The position numbers were made by a program, and so were the translations under genes. Positions 35,198 through 46,398 of a DNA stretch of 64,000 nucleotides are shown one piece after another. Location of the stretch: NCBI RefSeq assembly GCF_027943255.1, contig NC_072893.1, positions 28,976,001-29,040,000 on the forward strand, given 5' to 3'. Within the stretch, counting starts at the first letter, position 1. Every line of letters starts with the position of its first letter. Under the pieces are notes generated by a model. That model saw only the letters and a list, made by a program, of their open reading frames with translations. It searched no databases and had not been told where the DNA came from. This stretch comes from Anastrepha obliqua (taxonomy: Eukaryota > Arthropoda > Insecta > Diptera > Tephritidae).

Positions 35198-36129
35198 CCT
35201 TCTACTCAAATATGAACGAGACGGTATCAATAAAACGGTCCGCGGATGACATATGGCAAAAATAAATTTTTTGTTTTTTGGTAGGACTGTTATAAGCTTA
35301 CATGGCAAATATCAGCGTGATATGTCACATAGTTTGTTTTCTGTGCTACTGTAAACAAGTCAATCTCGAGTGTGTTCTTCGAATTCTCTTTTATGACTTC
35401 AATTGTCTCAAATGTTTTCCACGGAGCGGCAACTTGAGCTTGGGAAACAGGAAAAAGTCACATGGAGCCATATCAGGCGAATACGGTGCTTGCGGAATGA
35501 TATTAACATTATTTTTGTTCAAATAATCGTGAACAAGACGTGATGTGTAGGCTGGTGCATTATCGTGATGCAAGATCCATGACTTGTTATCCCACAATTC
35601 CTTCCTTTTAAGACGAATGTTCTCGCGCAAACGCTTTAAAACGTCTAAATAATATTCAGCGTTAACCGATCGGCGTTGCCGAAGGAACTCCGAGTGCACC
35701 ACACCTTCGTAATCGGAAAAAAAGTCAGCATAACCTTGATTTTTGAGCGACTTTGGCGTGGTTTTTTGGGTTGATGTACGGCCCTCTTTGAACGATTTGT
35801 ACCAATGGAAAACACGTGCACGCGATAGAGCAGAGTCCCCATAGGTTGTCTGCAACATTTTTAAGGCGTCTGAAGCCGAAATTTTGTTGGAATAACAAAA
35901 TTTCAAACAAATTCTTTGTTCAACATGAATTTCCATCGTTAAATTCGAAGAACACACTCGAACTTGACTTATTTACAGTAGCACAGAAAACAAACTATGT
36001 GACATTTCACGCTGAAATTTGCCATGTAAGCTTATAACAGTCCTATCAAAAAACAAAAAATTTATTTTTGCCATATGTCATCCGCGGACCGTTTTATTGA
36101 TACCGTCTCGTTCATATTTGAGCAGAAGG
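35198..36129 (-). mobile_element. Mariner with ~190-bp terminal inverted repeats, internally deleted
   Basis: TA at 35196-35197 and 36130-36131 flank a 932-bp unit. Each end begins CCTTCT(A/G)CTCAAATATGAAC, and the arms stay nearly identical for about 190 bp (35198-35386 against 35941-36129), very long for a mariner. The minus-strand transposase piece starts within the right arm (MCSSNLTMEIHVEQRICLKF at 35957), gives an HTH (YGDSALSRARVFHWYKSFKE), then jumps to SLKNQGYADFFSDYEGVVHS, then SWILHHDNAPAYTSR and PYSPDMAPCDFFLFPKLK. The second and third Asp keep DD34D spacing; the GDE block with the first Asp is deleted. Similar sequence flanks both sides (ATTCTGCAATAAAAA and GTACGAAATTCACAAAAA near 35120 and 36215). 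Confidence 0.9.
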
Positions 36130-36131
36130 TA

Positions 36132-37602
36132 TATAAAATTTTTTTTTTTTGGATACAATATTTTCTGTATAAAATGTTTATATTTTGTGTGTTTATATAA
36201 GTGTTTTAGGACATTCTGCAATAAAAACCATATGAGTCATAGCTCCAAACTGTGTACGAAATTCACAAAAAGTTAAAAAAAAAAATTATCAAAATTTTCG
36301 AATTTTTATTAAGCATTCAAAAAAAGAAAAATTTCAAGAAATACAGTTTAATAGCCCATTCAATGTTAGTGCAAGTTTGAAGTCGCTCAAAAATTGCGCT
36401 GATTTTGGTAATATTTGTTTTGCATACAATGTTGACAATTTTCTTCCATATTAAACTCTTGTTCGAAGATTTTTTTATGTGGAAGAAAATGTTCAACACC
36501 TTAGCGAAAAAAAAAATGTTTTAAATCAGCGAAGAACTGAAAAAAAAAATTGAAAAAAAGAACAACGAAAAAACTTTGCCACTATCTAGATGGTGTCAGC
36601 TACTTCAAACCGTTAGGTGACTGCCGTATCTAGGCAAATTATTATTAGTTTCCAACCGTGTGGTATTTGTCAAAAGGATTACTAAAATATTCTTCATCAC
36701 ATTAATCAAAATCACAACTTTTGTGAAAACTGTTGCTATCACTCTGACAAAATATATTCTCTATTTCTGCCGTTATGAGACTGTGTATTGGAAACGACGT
36801 CTCAAAACGTCATGTACGAATTTTCTCAAATAAATGCATGATGCTTGACATTCATACGTCAAATGTAGAAAAAGACTTAATTAAGGTGAGCACAAGTGTA
36901 TTTACTTATTAAGATGCTAGTAGCTGCCCCTACTGTTAGAGTTTCCCCTAGAGTTTGCTTTACTATCCGCTATTGAGCACTCACCTCATCTCAAGCATGT
37001 GTGTATGTATGTATGTGTGCACATATAAGCACTTGCGTTCTATGAGACAATTAAAAACTCATTGATTATCGTTGGGAGCTGGCGTGGTGCCATCGCTTTT
37101 GTTCGTGATAGGTTACTCTCGACATATTCGCATATACACACACGCACATTTGTTTACCGATTGTTCATTGCAATCATACTTTCAACGACTGTCTGCACTC
37201 TGAGAAGCGCCCTGCTTTAGGCATCACTGAAACTTGGTTCTGAGATAACAGAAGCTGTCATATCACGATGTGGTACATGCATACATATGTATGTGACTAC
37301 TTTACTTAGCAAATGTACGAGTATACATACAAAGTTATTTACGTACGTACATATATATTTTAAGTTACTGCTTTTGCTTGAGGGCGTTGTACTTACGTTT
37401 TTTATCAACGCTTTAAATGTTGTCTGTTTATACATATTTTTCACTTCTCTTCAATCCATTACTTTCAACGTTTTTCAAGTCTTTGTTGGCCCTGGACCTT
37501 CAGTTACGCCTGATAAAGCTAGTGATAAGTTTTGATAAGTTTCATATATTATTTATTTTTATATTAATCCGCACTCTTTTATTTGGTTTTTTGTTTTTGT
37601 AG
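36132..37602. other. 3' part of NFAT intron 1
   Basis: No gene or element beyond short microsatellites (ATGTATGTATG near 37005 and 37285). It ends in TTTTTTGTTTTTGTAG at 37587-37602, a good pyrimidine tract and acceptor for exon 2. Confidence 0.5.
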
Positions 37603-37727
37603 GCATGCGCATGACCATGGCTACTGCATCAACGATGACAGCACGCATCCAGCGAAAAGGTTTTCGTACGCCCTCAAAACGTTATCCGGGCAAGGCGATA
37701 CCTGGTAAACTGCACTCGGTTTCACGG
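37603..37727 (+). CDS. NFAT: NFAT coding exon 2
   Basis: 125 bases. The first two complete a Gly codon from exon 1. It then reads MRMTMATASTMTARIQRKGF followed by RTPSKRYPGKAIPGKLHSVS and Arg. This basic, Pro/Gly/Lys block is strongly like the N-terminus of Drosophila NFAT as I recall it (MRMTM..., GFRTPSKR, PGKAIPGKLHSVSR). It ends in phase 0 before GTATGT. The internal Met cluster could serve as the start in transcripts that use another first exon. Confidence 0.88.
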
Positions 37728-40201
37728 GTATGTACTCATACAATGTAACATAGTTTATTATATTATAATTTCGAGAAGTCTGTACCACAACCACCAATAT
37801 GTAAAATTAACTTTGAGTGTAAAAAAAAAAAATTTGAATCGCTGCTCTGACTCCGAGCGATCGGCTCACATAAACGGATTCTCAATAGATGCGTTTTTCG
37901 TGGCCGTTTTGGTAAAGCTATAGCTGTCAAATTTGGCGGGAACATTTAAATTTCGAAGTATGTTAGATTACCAGATTTGAGCAACCGAAACCAAAAATTG
38001 TGAGAGTAACTTCGGCTGCCATGTCACCGGGTAGTCGGCAGCAGCGTAGTAGTCTGCCCGCTCATTCCACACGTATTCACCCATTCGTCCCATCAGTTGT
38101 TGTTCTGACGGTAGTGAAGTAAGAGTATAATGAAGTAAGAGAGCGTATATCACTAACACAATCTCAGTTTTTTCGTGAACAAACCGCTGTCATGATTCTG
38201 GTTACGCTAGCCAATCAGCGGATTCTTTCAAAACCGCTGAGAGTCGGTTAACGGTCTGACACCTCTGTGTTCTCGCTAGTCACACCTCTGTATTCTTTAC
38301 ATCGTGTTAAATTTCCATTGCCTTGACATTTAACTATGGAACGCAGTACGATTCATTAACGTCAGGAAATTCTCAAAGTTTGGTATCTAAATCAGAACCA
38401 ACTGCACAGGAAATGTTGAATTTATTTGATGAGAAGCTCGGGGGTTTCGTCATCTCGCCATCTCACAGTATCGGATGATCCACTAGAATGCGCCACTAGA
38501 ACTATGCAAATCATTTGTTTTATTTAATTTCAAAGTTCGAGTCCGTTAATGTAAAAGATGAGCTAAACTACTTTTGAATACGCTCAAGTCTACTAATATG
38601 GCAAAGGTGACGCGGGCTCCGTATAAAGACAGCATATTCCTACTCAGATTGCACGAGTGAGGTAAATAGTAACTTTAACGTATATGGATCAGTAAATTCT
38701 GAATCATAGCGCCGAGTAAAGGCAAGTGTGGAATATGACTTAGAAATTCATTCATTTAAATGATTTAGAAATAGGAATTTTCAATCAAAAACATCATTCA
38801 TAGCGGTGATTTTTAAGGCCGAACCAAGGCGAAGCTATTGAAGGTGGTTTTAGCTCTAACCTTTAATGAATGCGCCTTGGGCCGAACCGCGCCGAATGTT
38901 TTCAATGGCAAAAGCAATGGCCTAAGCAAGCAATGAATTTAAAAAAATTCAGTATTTTTATTAATAGGAAAAGTAAAAAAGGTGCATAAGTTGCAATCAC
39001 ATAAGTTTTAGGTCATAACAAATACTTCCATAGGTTTGTAAAAATAACAAATGACGAGATTACTTAATTAAATATAAGGTGACAAATAACTGCCTTGAAG
39101 CCTGAAAGCATTTCCGAAAATTTAGGTGAAGGCGAGTTTTATCACACCAAGCCGCGACGTTTTTGAGATCTGACTGCGGCTTACACGAGTCGAAAGACTT
39201 GAAATGGATTTAAAATTGATACGAAATATAATACATAGATATCTACTATGCATTCCTATATCACAGCTCAATGTGAATTTTCTCGATGAATACTAATTTC
39301 TACATACCTTACGATTTTCTGTTGCGTGCTCCCACCTTTTCTTATTTCAATTTGACAAGTTTTGCTTAAAGCTGCTAAATATTGACAATCACAAATTTGG
39401 CGGACTATCTCTATGTAGGCAATCTGAGTAGTACAGTAAAACCGAATATTTGAGAAATAGGGAAAAAGAGCGTATATTTTTTAACAATCAATATATTCAC
39501 CTTCTGCTTCATTATACAATTTTTCACGTTGTACCCGTGACCAGAAGAATGTCGCGACTTTGCACGTTTGCGCACTAGCCCAGAGCTCGCTGAGTTGACG
39601 CTAGGCCCATCTTTCCAGTAGCAGGCCACAGGTTCTCCTTTCATTTTGCGATGAAACCGTCTCCAGGATTCCCTGTCTAGCCAGCTCATCTTTGCTATAC
39701 TTTTATAAAAAAAAGTGGCATTCCAAACAAAAAAAAAGAAAGATTTCGAAATTTTCTTTAGGTTGGTGGTCACAGTACAGAAGCTATCGAATGAAAAGTA
39801 GTAGTCGCGGGCTCCTAAATGGTGCAACGCAATAATTTTCTACTTTGTAGTCTGTTAGTTTTTGTGGCACAAGTCTTGAATCGAGCTTACGAATACTCGC
39901 TCAAAATGTGTAATAGAGTAAGGAATGCCCACTATTTTCTTTTTATTTCTAATCCTTAAAGGGCATCGATTTTTTAGAGTTGCAATCACATTAATATATC
40001 TATTTACGAGGATCGTTTGAAAAGTTCGTGCAAAAATAAAAAACTACTTAATTGTTTGTGGTAAAGCTTTTTTATTTTGGAGTTCTATTCAAAAGGGGCT
40101 GTTTCTTCAATTTAAGAGAGTTTACTCATAATCCCAATACATACAAGCATTTATTAGAAATTTTTTAATTTATATATATTTTTTTAACTTAATTTTATTA
40201 G
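37728..40201. other. NFAT intron 2, no gene
   Basis: 2.5 kb between donor GTATGT and acceptor TTTTATTAG. No transposon is recognised. A 138-codon minus ORF at 39411-39827 (including SWLDRESWRRFHRKMKGEPV) has no family I know. Short inverted GC-rich motifs around 38820-38900 are unexplained. Confidence 0.45.
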
Positions 40202-40611
40202 ATTGGTCCTGGAAAATTGGTGCCTGGCAAACGTTTACCCCAACGGCCGCATCCGCCACCCTGCGATAATTCGAACGACAGCGGCTTTGGTTTCGATCAA
40301 CATCTAGAAGTTCAGCAACAGCAACAACAACAACAAATGCAGCACACGGCCTGCGGTAGTGGTGCCAGTAGCAGTAGTAGCAGCAGCAGCAGCAGTAGCA
40401 GCAGCAGCGGTAGTCCAGGCAACAGTAGCGGTAGTGATATTATGCACAACAACAACACTGCCACCAACCTTAGCATTGGCAATGGCAACAGCAGCAGCGG
40501 TAGCAACAGTGGTCATCACCATCATCATCACCATCACGGACATGGCCATCACCACGGCTCGGCAGCAATGCAACATTCGACGCATCTCATCCGTGCCATA
40601 CCGGCTTCAAG
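40202..40611 (+). CDS. NFAT: NFAT coding exon 3 (Gln/Ser/His-rich)
   Basis: 136 codons plus two bases, starting IGPGKLVPGKRLPQRPHPPP, then CDNSNDSGFGFDQHLEV (a block I recall from Drosophila NFAT), a run of eight Gln, a long Ser run from CAGCAG/AGTAGC repeats, Asn/Thr/Gly-rich sequence and an eight-His run near the end (40516-40539). It ends IPASR across the junction to exon 4. This is low-complexity activation/linker sequence, expected to be disordered. Donor GTATGT at 40612; exon ends in phase 2. Repeat lengths are likely polymorphic. Confidence 0.88.
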
Positions 40612-40680
40612 GTATGTTTTTCAGCCTAGACCTTTTTGAAATTTGTTTGTTCATTTTTGGGTTTTTTATTTTTGTGTTCA

Positions 40681-41531
40681 CTTAAGGCCAGCTACTCCAA
40701 AATTAATCACCGTAACTTAAGTTATCATAAGACCGGAGGAGGAGTGTTTTTAGTCTCCGGACATGCCATTGCTGTGACGGACGGCAGCTTTGATGATGCA
40801 TTAGGCATTTAAGGGGTTAGTGGTAGTCAGAGACCCGAAAAAATGATAATTTTCAATAATTTTTTTTTACTAGTCAATTGCTTTATTTTACAAAAATAAA
40901 AACATAGCATTCATTCAATACATCATGTTCGACTTGACTTGAGCAAAATTTCAAAAACAAAAAAAAAAAATGTATAATTGTAAAAGTTATCGCTGTTTGT
41001 GTGGAGCCCGTTTCTCGGGACGGTGATCATCACAAGTCCTTGGAGATTCATCTAAAATCAATCAAATAATCTTGTGCCTGATCGATTTTTTTTTTTTTTT
41101 TAAATTAACAATGTGGCGGTTTTCAGAGAAAAACGCTTTCAAAGTTTTGCTACTAGCTCTCGAACGCTCCGGTGCGCCCGAGCCCCCCTTTGTTATTTGT
41201 TGAATAACTCGAAAAGTATTTGTCGGATTCATTTATTTTGAAGGTATTATATTTTAAGAAAATGTAAAACAAAAATCCATTTGTTTGAAAACTCTGACTA
41301 CCCCTAACCCCTTAAAAAACGACCATAAGAAATTGGCAACGTTTACTCAACTTTTTTGTTGCCTTTAATTTTTTCGTCGTCAAACGCATTCAAAATCTAC
41401 AGGCTCTTTAGATTCTTTTGGTGAGCTGTGTTAGTTTTGATTAATCGTTTACACAGCTTTCCATATAGCAGATTGACAAATACAATTAAATTAAGTTACG
41501 GAAACAGATTCTGGACTAACTCGGCCTTAAG
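40681..41531. mobile_element. Inverted-repeat element with a nested TTAA MITE
   Basis: The left end CTTAAGGCCAGCTACTCCAA and right end (inverted) CTTAAGGCCGAGTTAGTCCA continue to a shared GTAACTTAA about 40 bp in. The MITE at 40813-41311 occupies most of the interior, leaving about 350 bp for the outer element. No coding. Unclassified; a target duplication cannot be told apart from the CTTAAG palindrome. Confidence 0.5.
40813..41311. mobile_element. TTAA-flanked MITE with G-run ends, member 3
   Basis: TTAA at 40809-40812 and 41312-41315 flank a 499-bp unit with 20-bp inverted ends GGGGTTAGTGGTAGTCAGAG and GGGGTTAGGGGTAGTCAGAG (one mismatch). No ORF. Terminal design matches the units at 17333 and 27002. 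Confidence 0.8.
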
Positions 41532-41544
41532 TTAAGCTGCAATT

Positions 41545-41970
41545 AGTCGTGCCGTAGGCCTAACGCTATAACCTTAACCATAACCGTAGCCGCAACATTG
41601 CAGCACTTGTCGATTAGTCATGCCGTTACCGTGAACAGCTGATATTGAAGTAGAATTAATGGCAAGATTTGCATTTTGTCATAAAAACATGGGTAATTTT
41701 CGACTGAGTCAATTAACTTTTTCGTCGTTCATGCCAAATATTCACATTTTTGTCGCAAATATTAAAAGAAATGTAAAGTATTTCACAGCTGCTTACGGTT
41801 ACGGGGAAAAACCTAAGTTCAAAAGATACATACAGCCACGGTTATGGTTATGGAGTTATGGTGCGGCACCTATAATCGTTTACAGAGATTCCCATATGTT
41901 TGATCAGAGCAGCTGATTGCTATGGTTACGGTTATGGCTAAGGTACGGCACCACTAATCGCAGCTTTGAT
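41545..41970. mobile_element. Inverted-repeat MITE rich in TAACC/GGTTA motifs
   Basis: The left arm has GCTGCAATTAGTCGTGCCGT, then ATAACCTTAACCATAACCGTA; the right arm, inverted, has GCTGCGATTAGTGGTGCCGT and CCATAACCGTAACCATAGC. Smaller inverted copies of the same motifs (GATTAGTCATGCCG at about 41615; GGTGCGGCACC near 41860) lie inside. Length about 425 bp, no credible coding. Superfamily unknown. Confidence 0.55.
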
Positions 41971-42588
41971 TATTTAGCTAATTGTATGCTCATTCATGCT
42001 CATACTTACACGAACTCTCTCTTTATCTCCCGGTTCAGCGCCAAATGTGTGCTACCTTTCGTAAGCATGAAAAAAAATGAATTGTTTTCGTTCAAGTTCT
42101 GTACTCTTTTCGTTAACCCGAATTAAATTATTTTAAATTTTATCATCAAACTTACATTAATTAATTATTAATTTTATTTGGCAAAAATTGAAACAAAATT
42201 TGCAAAAATTCATAAATTCTTAAAAAAATTTAATGGTGCTAAAAATTATTGATATTTCCGTTGTTAGCAATTTATTGCAGATAATTTATAAATTTAATAT
42301 TTTACATTGTTGTTGTCGTCAATTTATTGTTTTCTTTTGTGTTTTTTTTTTTTCTGTTCCAACAATAGTGTTTACTGATTTGTTGTGACGTTGTTTTGGC
42401 CTAATCAACTCGTATTGCAATGTCTGCTAAATTTTCTCTGTTACTGAGCGCACAAGTGCAGATTTTCATTTTTCTCTTTCGCAGTTATCGTACGTATATA
42501 CGTATGTATGTTTATGTGCATGTACCGTTGAATGCCACTCTTCTATTACACATGAGATAATGTTTGTCTGCCTGGTATACAACACAAA
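41971..42588. other. NFAT intron 3, AT-rich, no gene
   Basis: AT-rich sequence with short ATT/TAA repeats and nothing recognisable. Confidence 0.4.
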
Positions 42589-42590
42589 TA

Positions 42591-43310
42591 CAGTGATGAA
42601 CAAAAGTGTACGTGCACCTCCGATCTTCGTTGGTTTGAAAGTCCAAAAAGTTTATTGAAAAATGTGCAGAAATAATTTTATTTGATACCTTTTTTGCTAA
42701 TGACAATAAATTAAAAAAGAAAAAAAAAAAACTTTCTTTAACACAAAATAACAACTTTATGGTGGAAAAACGCAAAAAAAAGCGTTTACAAAAGTCTGCA
42801 TACAAGTCCGGCATTCGAAGTGTAACCATTAAAAGGGCCATAAATTTAGTGTGAAAAAATTCTTTTATTCAATTCAAAGTAAAAAATGTGTGAAAATAAC
42901 ACAACATTAAAAATCAATTTACTTTTGCTCGATATGACCACCTTTTGCCTTGACTATGGCCTTCAGACGGTGTAAAAACGAATCGCAAGCTGCCCGAATG
43001 TGACTTGCGGGTATTTTGGCCCACTCGCGGACAATGGCTTTTTTCAGCGCCTCAAGACTGAAAAATCCTGTAGTTCGGACTTTGCTCTCCAAAATGGTTC
43101 AAAGAGAATAACCGATCGGATTAGCGTTTGGTGAATTTGAAAGCCATTGGGTGGACTTTATGAAGTTCGGAACGTTGTTTTTCAGCCATTCTGGGCTCAC
43201 TCCAGCTTTGTGAGACCGTGCCGAGTCCTCAACTCTTGGGCTACAGGTTGTGGCTGAAGGTTGAACCCACGTAAAACAGAACTCATGCTTTTTACCACCA
43301 GACACAAGGT
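42591..43310 (-). mobile_element. maT-type (DD37D) transposon, 3' part
   Basis: The left end, CAGTGATGAACAAAAGTGTA after TA at 42589-42590, looks like a terminal repeat. On the minus strand from 43305: VEDSARSHKAGVSPEWLKNN, VPNFIKSTQWLSNSP, NPIGYSL, then in another frame ILESKVRTTGFFSLEALKKA, IVREWAKIPASHIRAACDSF and KGGHIEQK with a stop. Spacing between the second and third catalytic positions is 37, but the third Asp is Gly (NPIGYS). The N-terminal half is missing, ending where a LINE fragment starts. Confidence 0.75.
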
Positions 43311-43329
43311 ACCATATTTACCCTACCAC

Positions 43330-43900
43330 TAATTAATGGACAAAGTCTCATGTGCAATTATGGTCGATGCATCTCGATCATGTCTTAGGGAAGCTCTTAA
43401 TGCACTAACACTTGTTAATCCGGTAGAACTCCATATCAAGTGGGCCGCTGGTGTGAGAAACCGTTTGGTCAGTTCACCTCGGGGAGTATTGCTTACATCC
43501 TCCCAACGGTGACATTCAATACAGATTTTGCCACTCTCTTTCCATCTCGGGAGGAATGAAGTAAGGGATTTTATTCAACAACTTCGACATTACAAAGTGG
43601 ATTGTGGTATTGGAGCTGGTATATATTTTCATAGACTTAGAATTGAAAAATCGGCGCGTCTTCGTAATACCTGCAGTATCTTCCAGGTGGAAGTATTGGC
43701 AATAAGGGAAGCCTGTAGCGCTACTAATCGCAGACTTCTCATTTAAGTGCAATATTCTTTCGGATAGTCAAGCTGCAATCCAGGCTTTGGATTCGGCTAC
43801 AACAACCTCTAAACGTGTGAAACAAAGCAGAAATAGCCTTAGCATCTCTAGTGAAAAATATAAAGTTACCTCAATTTCGGTCCCGGGATATAGGAACATT
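43330..43900 (+). mobile_element. LINE fragment with RNase H domain
   Basis: Plus-strand pieces of a non-LTR retrotransposon ORF2: GIGAGIYFHRLRIEKSARLR, SIFQVEVLAIREAC (the Glu-containing RNase H motif), then after a frameshift CNILSDSQAAIQALDSATTT (the DSQAA motif) and SISVPGYRNI (normally WVPGHRNI). This order is that of the RNase H domain of I/R1/LOA-like LINEs. Frameshifts and stops; neither end preserved. Confidence 0.8.
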
Positions 43901-44204
43901 TTTTTAATAAAGTTTGAAACCTCGAGTTTTATATTAGTACATAGTTTTTATTGTGCTGAATTATATTTCTTTATATAGTCGAAGCTTAGCAATAAGTCGC
44001 TTTGCTTTTTATTTTGACCGCCACTTCACCAAGAATTCATAGATGTTCCATGACATCAGGCGAAATTTGGCAACATCTCACAATGAAACATTGCACTAAG
44101 CATCAGGGATGGCACTTTCCGAACAAAAGTGTCATAATTTCGGTAAGAAAATTGAGAAAGCACTGTAACGAACTGATATAAGCCTAAAAGTGATAAGAGA
44201 CCAG

Positions 44205-44302
44205 TATTTTTTATTTATTTTTTTAATTTTATTTTTTTTTTTATTTTTTTTTTATTTTATTTTTTTAATTTTTTTTTATTTTTTTTAATTTTTTTTTTTA
44301 CT
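44205..44302. repeat. T-rich low-complexity tract
   Basis: About 95 bases of T-runs with single A interruptions. It could be a decayed poly(A) tail of a minus-strand retroelement, but none is attached. Confidence 0.6.
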
Positions 44303-44352
44303 ATAAGGTGAACATTAGTACTAACGAGAAATGCAGTTTCAAGTGTAATTAA

Positions 44353-44569
44353 CCCTCCGTTAGACACCTTTTTTAACAACAACCGGGTCTGACCTTTTTT
44401 CGTCCTGTTCGAGTATCCTTTTTAAAAGTTTATATCCATAAATCGATACAAAATTAAATTTTAAGAAGTTATCTGGAAGCTCAAGTCGTTAGCTATAATA
44501 GAATTATTTTAAATTCTCGTCCAAAGTCCGAAAAGCCAGTCTGGCCAGGCCCGGATGCTCAATGAAGGG
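44353..44569 (+). mobile_element. piggyBac-type MITE (uninterrupted copy)
   Basis: 217 bp between TTAA at 44349-44352 and 44570-44573, with ends CCCTCCGTTAGACACC and (inverted) CCCTTCATTGAGC. TTAA plus CCCT ends are the piggyBac signature. It holds TCAAGTCGTTAGCTATAATA at about 44482-44501, the undisturbed version of the site where the copy at 5126-5885 carries a DD41D insertion. No coding. Confidence 0.8.
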
Positions 44570-44573
44570 TTAA

Positions 44574-45899
44574 GGTCCACGCTTTTTGATGGAAGCATGA
44601 TTATGAGACTACAGCCTTAGCTCAATCTGTGGATTTTGTGATGTGATACCATAGGGTTTAGGAATTTCCCTAATAAAAGTGAGCCAAATACAAATAAGCA
44701 GTGGGTGGTTCATCAGTGTCTAATATCAGGCCTTATAGCTCGAAAAGCTTTTCGATTATATCAATCTAACTCCCCAGAAATGGGATTAAATTTGCAAATA
44801 ATAAAAAATCTAATATAGAATTCCAATAAAGCTCTTAGAACGCTTGCCTGTAGTATGCTGACCAATATGCGTGGTTGATGTCTTCTCATATTTTTGTAGA
44901 GGCAGTTACTCAATCCTTCATTTATCCAAACTCAACAACAAACTCTCCTAACACCGTCTGCACTCAAAAATTGTTTTGCAATAAACATTTGGACTAAAGA
45001 ACGTAAGTCAATATTCCAAACAAGGACCACTTGAGTTCATATCATTTTAAACCTAGACAACAAAGCCTAGTGCGCACTATTGCTGACTCTAACACATACA
45101 TATGCACAAATATCTAGCGCACAAGAGACTACTCGAGTGCAGCTTTCTTCAGCCAGCCTATTCAGCCTAACCCAACCCAGTATTTCTTGCGCCCTATAGG
45201 GCACGTTCGCTTCACGTGACTCTCTTATCGTATCGTAGTTCCTTTATCAAATCAATTAAGGGAACACTAAAAACTTTGTATCACACACTTGGAATCTATA
45301 CGAAAAATGGAATAAAGGGCTATTTCGTTAGATTTGTAGTCATGTGGTCCAAGTTCTTCAATGATTGTTTGAACACCACTTCTATCAATAAAGAACTGTA
45401 TGACTCTCGTAATGGATTTCGGTTTTCTTTTTGTGTTTTGCACAAAACTTAACTCGGTTGGCGATAACTTGTATGAGGTAAGCAATCTGAACTTTTGTAG
45501 GTCATGTTTGTAATAGAGCTTGTTTAGGTATGAATGTATGTACATGCATACATGTACAGTTGAGGACACTAAAAATCGGACACGAAATTTTACGAAGTTT
45601 TTCTGTATTACTTTTTTATATGAGAATAGTTTGCTAATTTTATTAGTTAATAATTGTGCGAAGTAGTCCATTAATGATAATAATATAGTTAGATGTACAT
45701 TTTTAGTTGGTAACAGACATGGGCTAATTTTGTATATTTTGCATTTTGAAACAAAAAAATTTGATATTTCCTAATTTATAACTTATAAAATTTTATTGCA
45801 TTATTGCAAATTAATCCGCTGTCACTAATCATTTAATTCACCATTATCTCAGGATTGACGGATTGACAACTAGACTAATAGTAATTCTCATAATTTAAG
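44574..45899. other. NFAT intron 3, no gene
   Basis: No transposase or LINE coding. TACAGTTGAGGACACTAAAA at 45556-45575 resembles a Tc1-type terminus without a partner. ORFs at 45216-45452 and 45267-45671 overlap each other on opposite strands and carry no motif. Confidence 0.35.
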
Positions 45900-46242
45900 C
45901 GACTTAGGGGGATTCCGATGGCAACATTGCCGAAAAATGACAGTTAACATCTGTTGTGAATAAAACTTTTAATGAGAAGAACCAGAAACACTGGATGTAA
46001 TCTAGTTTGCACTAAATTACATTAATTGTTTTGATATTTCGGAGCAGTTGGAGAAATTGTAATTGAAGATTTTTTTAAATAAAAAAATATTTTGTAGTAG
46101 CAGGACAGCTAATATCCGTGTTAGTTGCCTCGGGTCCATTTTTTATTGACAAAACTATCCAATAAACAAATCAGCTGTTCACTAATCCGCGTAATTAACT
46201 GTATCGGTAATCGCGATTAACAACGTAGTCCGTCTAGGCTAT
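45900..46242 (+). repeat. Dispersed repeat, copy 1 (direct)
   Basis: About 343 bp matching 47842-48201 in the same orientation, with shared motifs TCTGTTGTGAATAAAACTTT, TTGATATTTCGGAGCAGTT, CAAAACTATCCAATAAACAA and GTTCACTAATCCGCGTAA. Similarity is clearly below identity, with small gaps. The pair flanks a Tc1-like remnant. A third, inverted copy lies near 49300. Confidence 0.75.
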
Positions 46243-46368
46243 AAGAAATTAGGAATTTGTACACAATCAATTACGTTGGAGGTTTTTAAATTTGCAAAGG
46301 TGCGACAAATCGGGTTTTAACAGTAATTCAAGATGTTTCGATTCTTGTTTAACGCGATAAAACCTAAA

Positions 46369-46398
46369 AACAAAAAAAAAAAAAAAAAAAAAAAAAAT
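46369..46398. repeat. Poly(A) run
   Basis: About 29 A with one interruption. No retroelement coding is attached upstream. Confidence 0.7.

Noticed and set aside
40304..40585. Minus-strand ORFs rich in Ala, Thr, Val or Leu at NFAT exon 3
   Set aside because: They are antisense shadows of CAG/AGC and CAT repeats in the NFAT coding strand.
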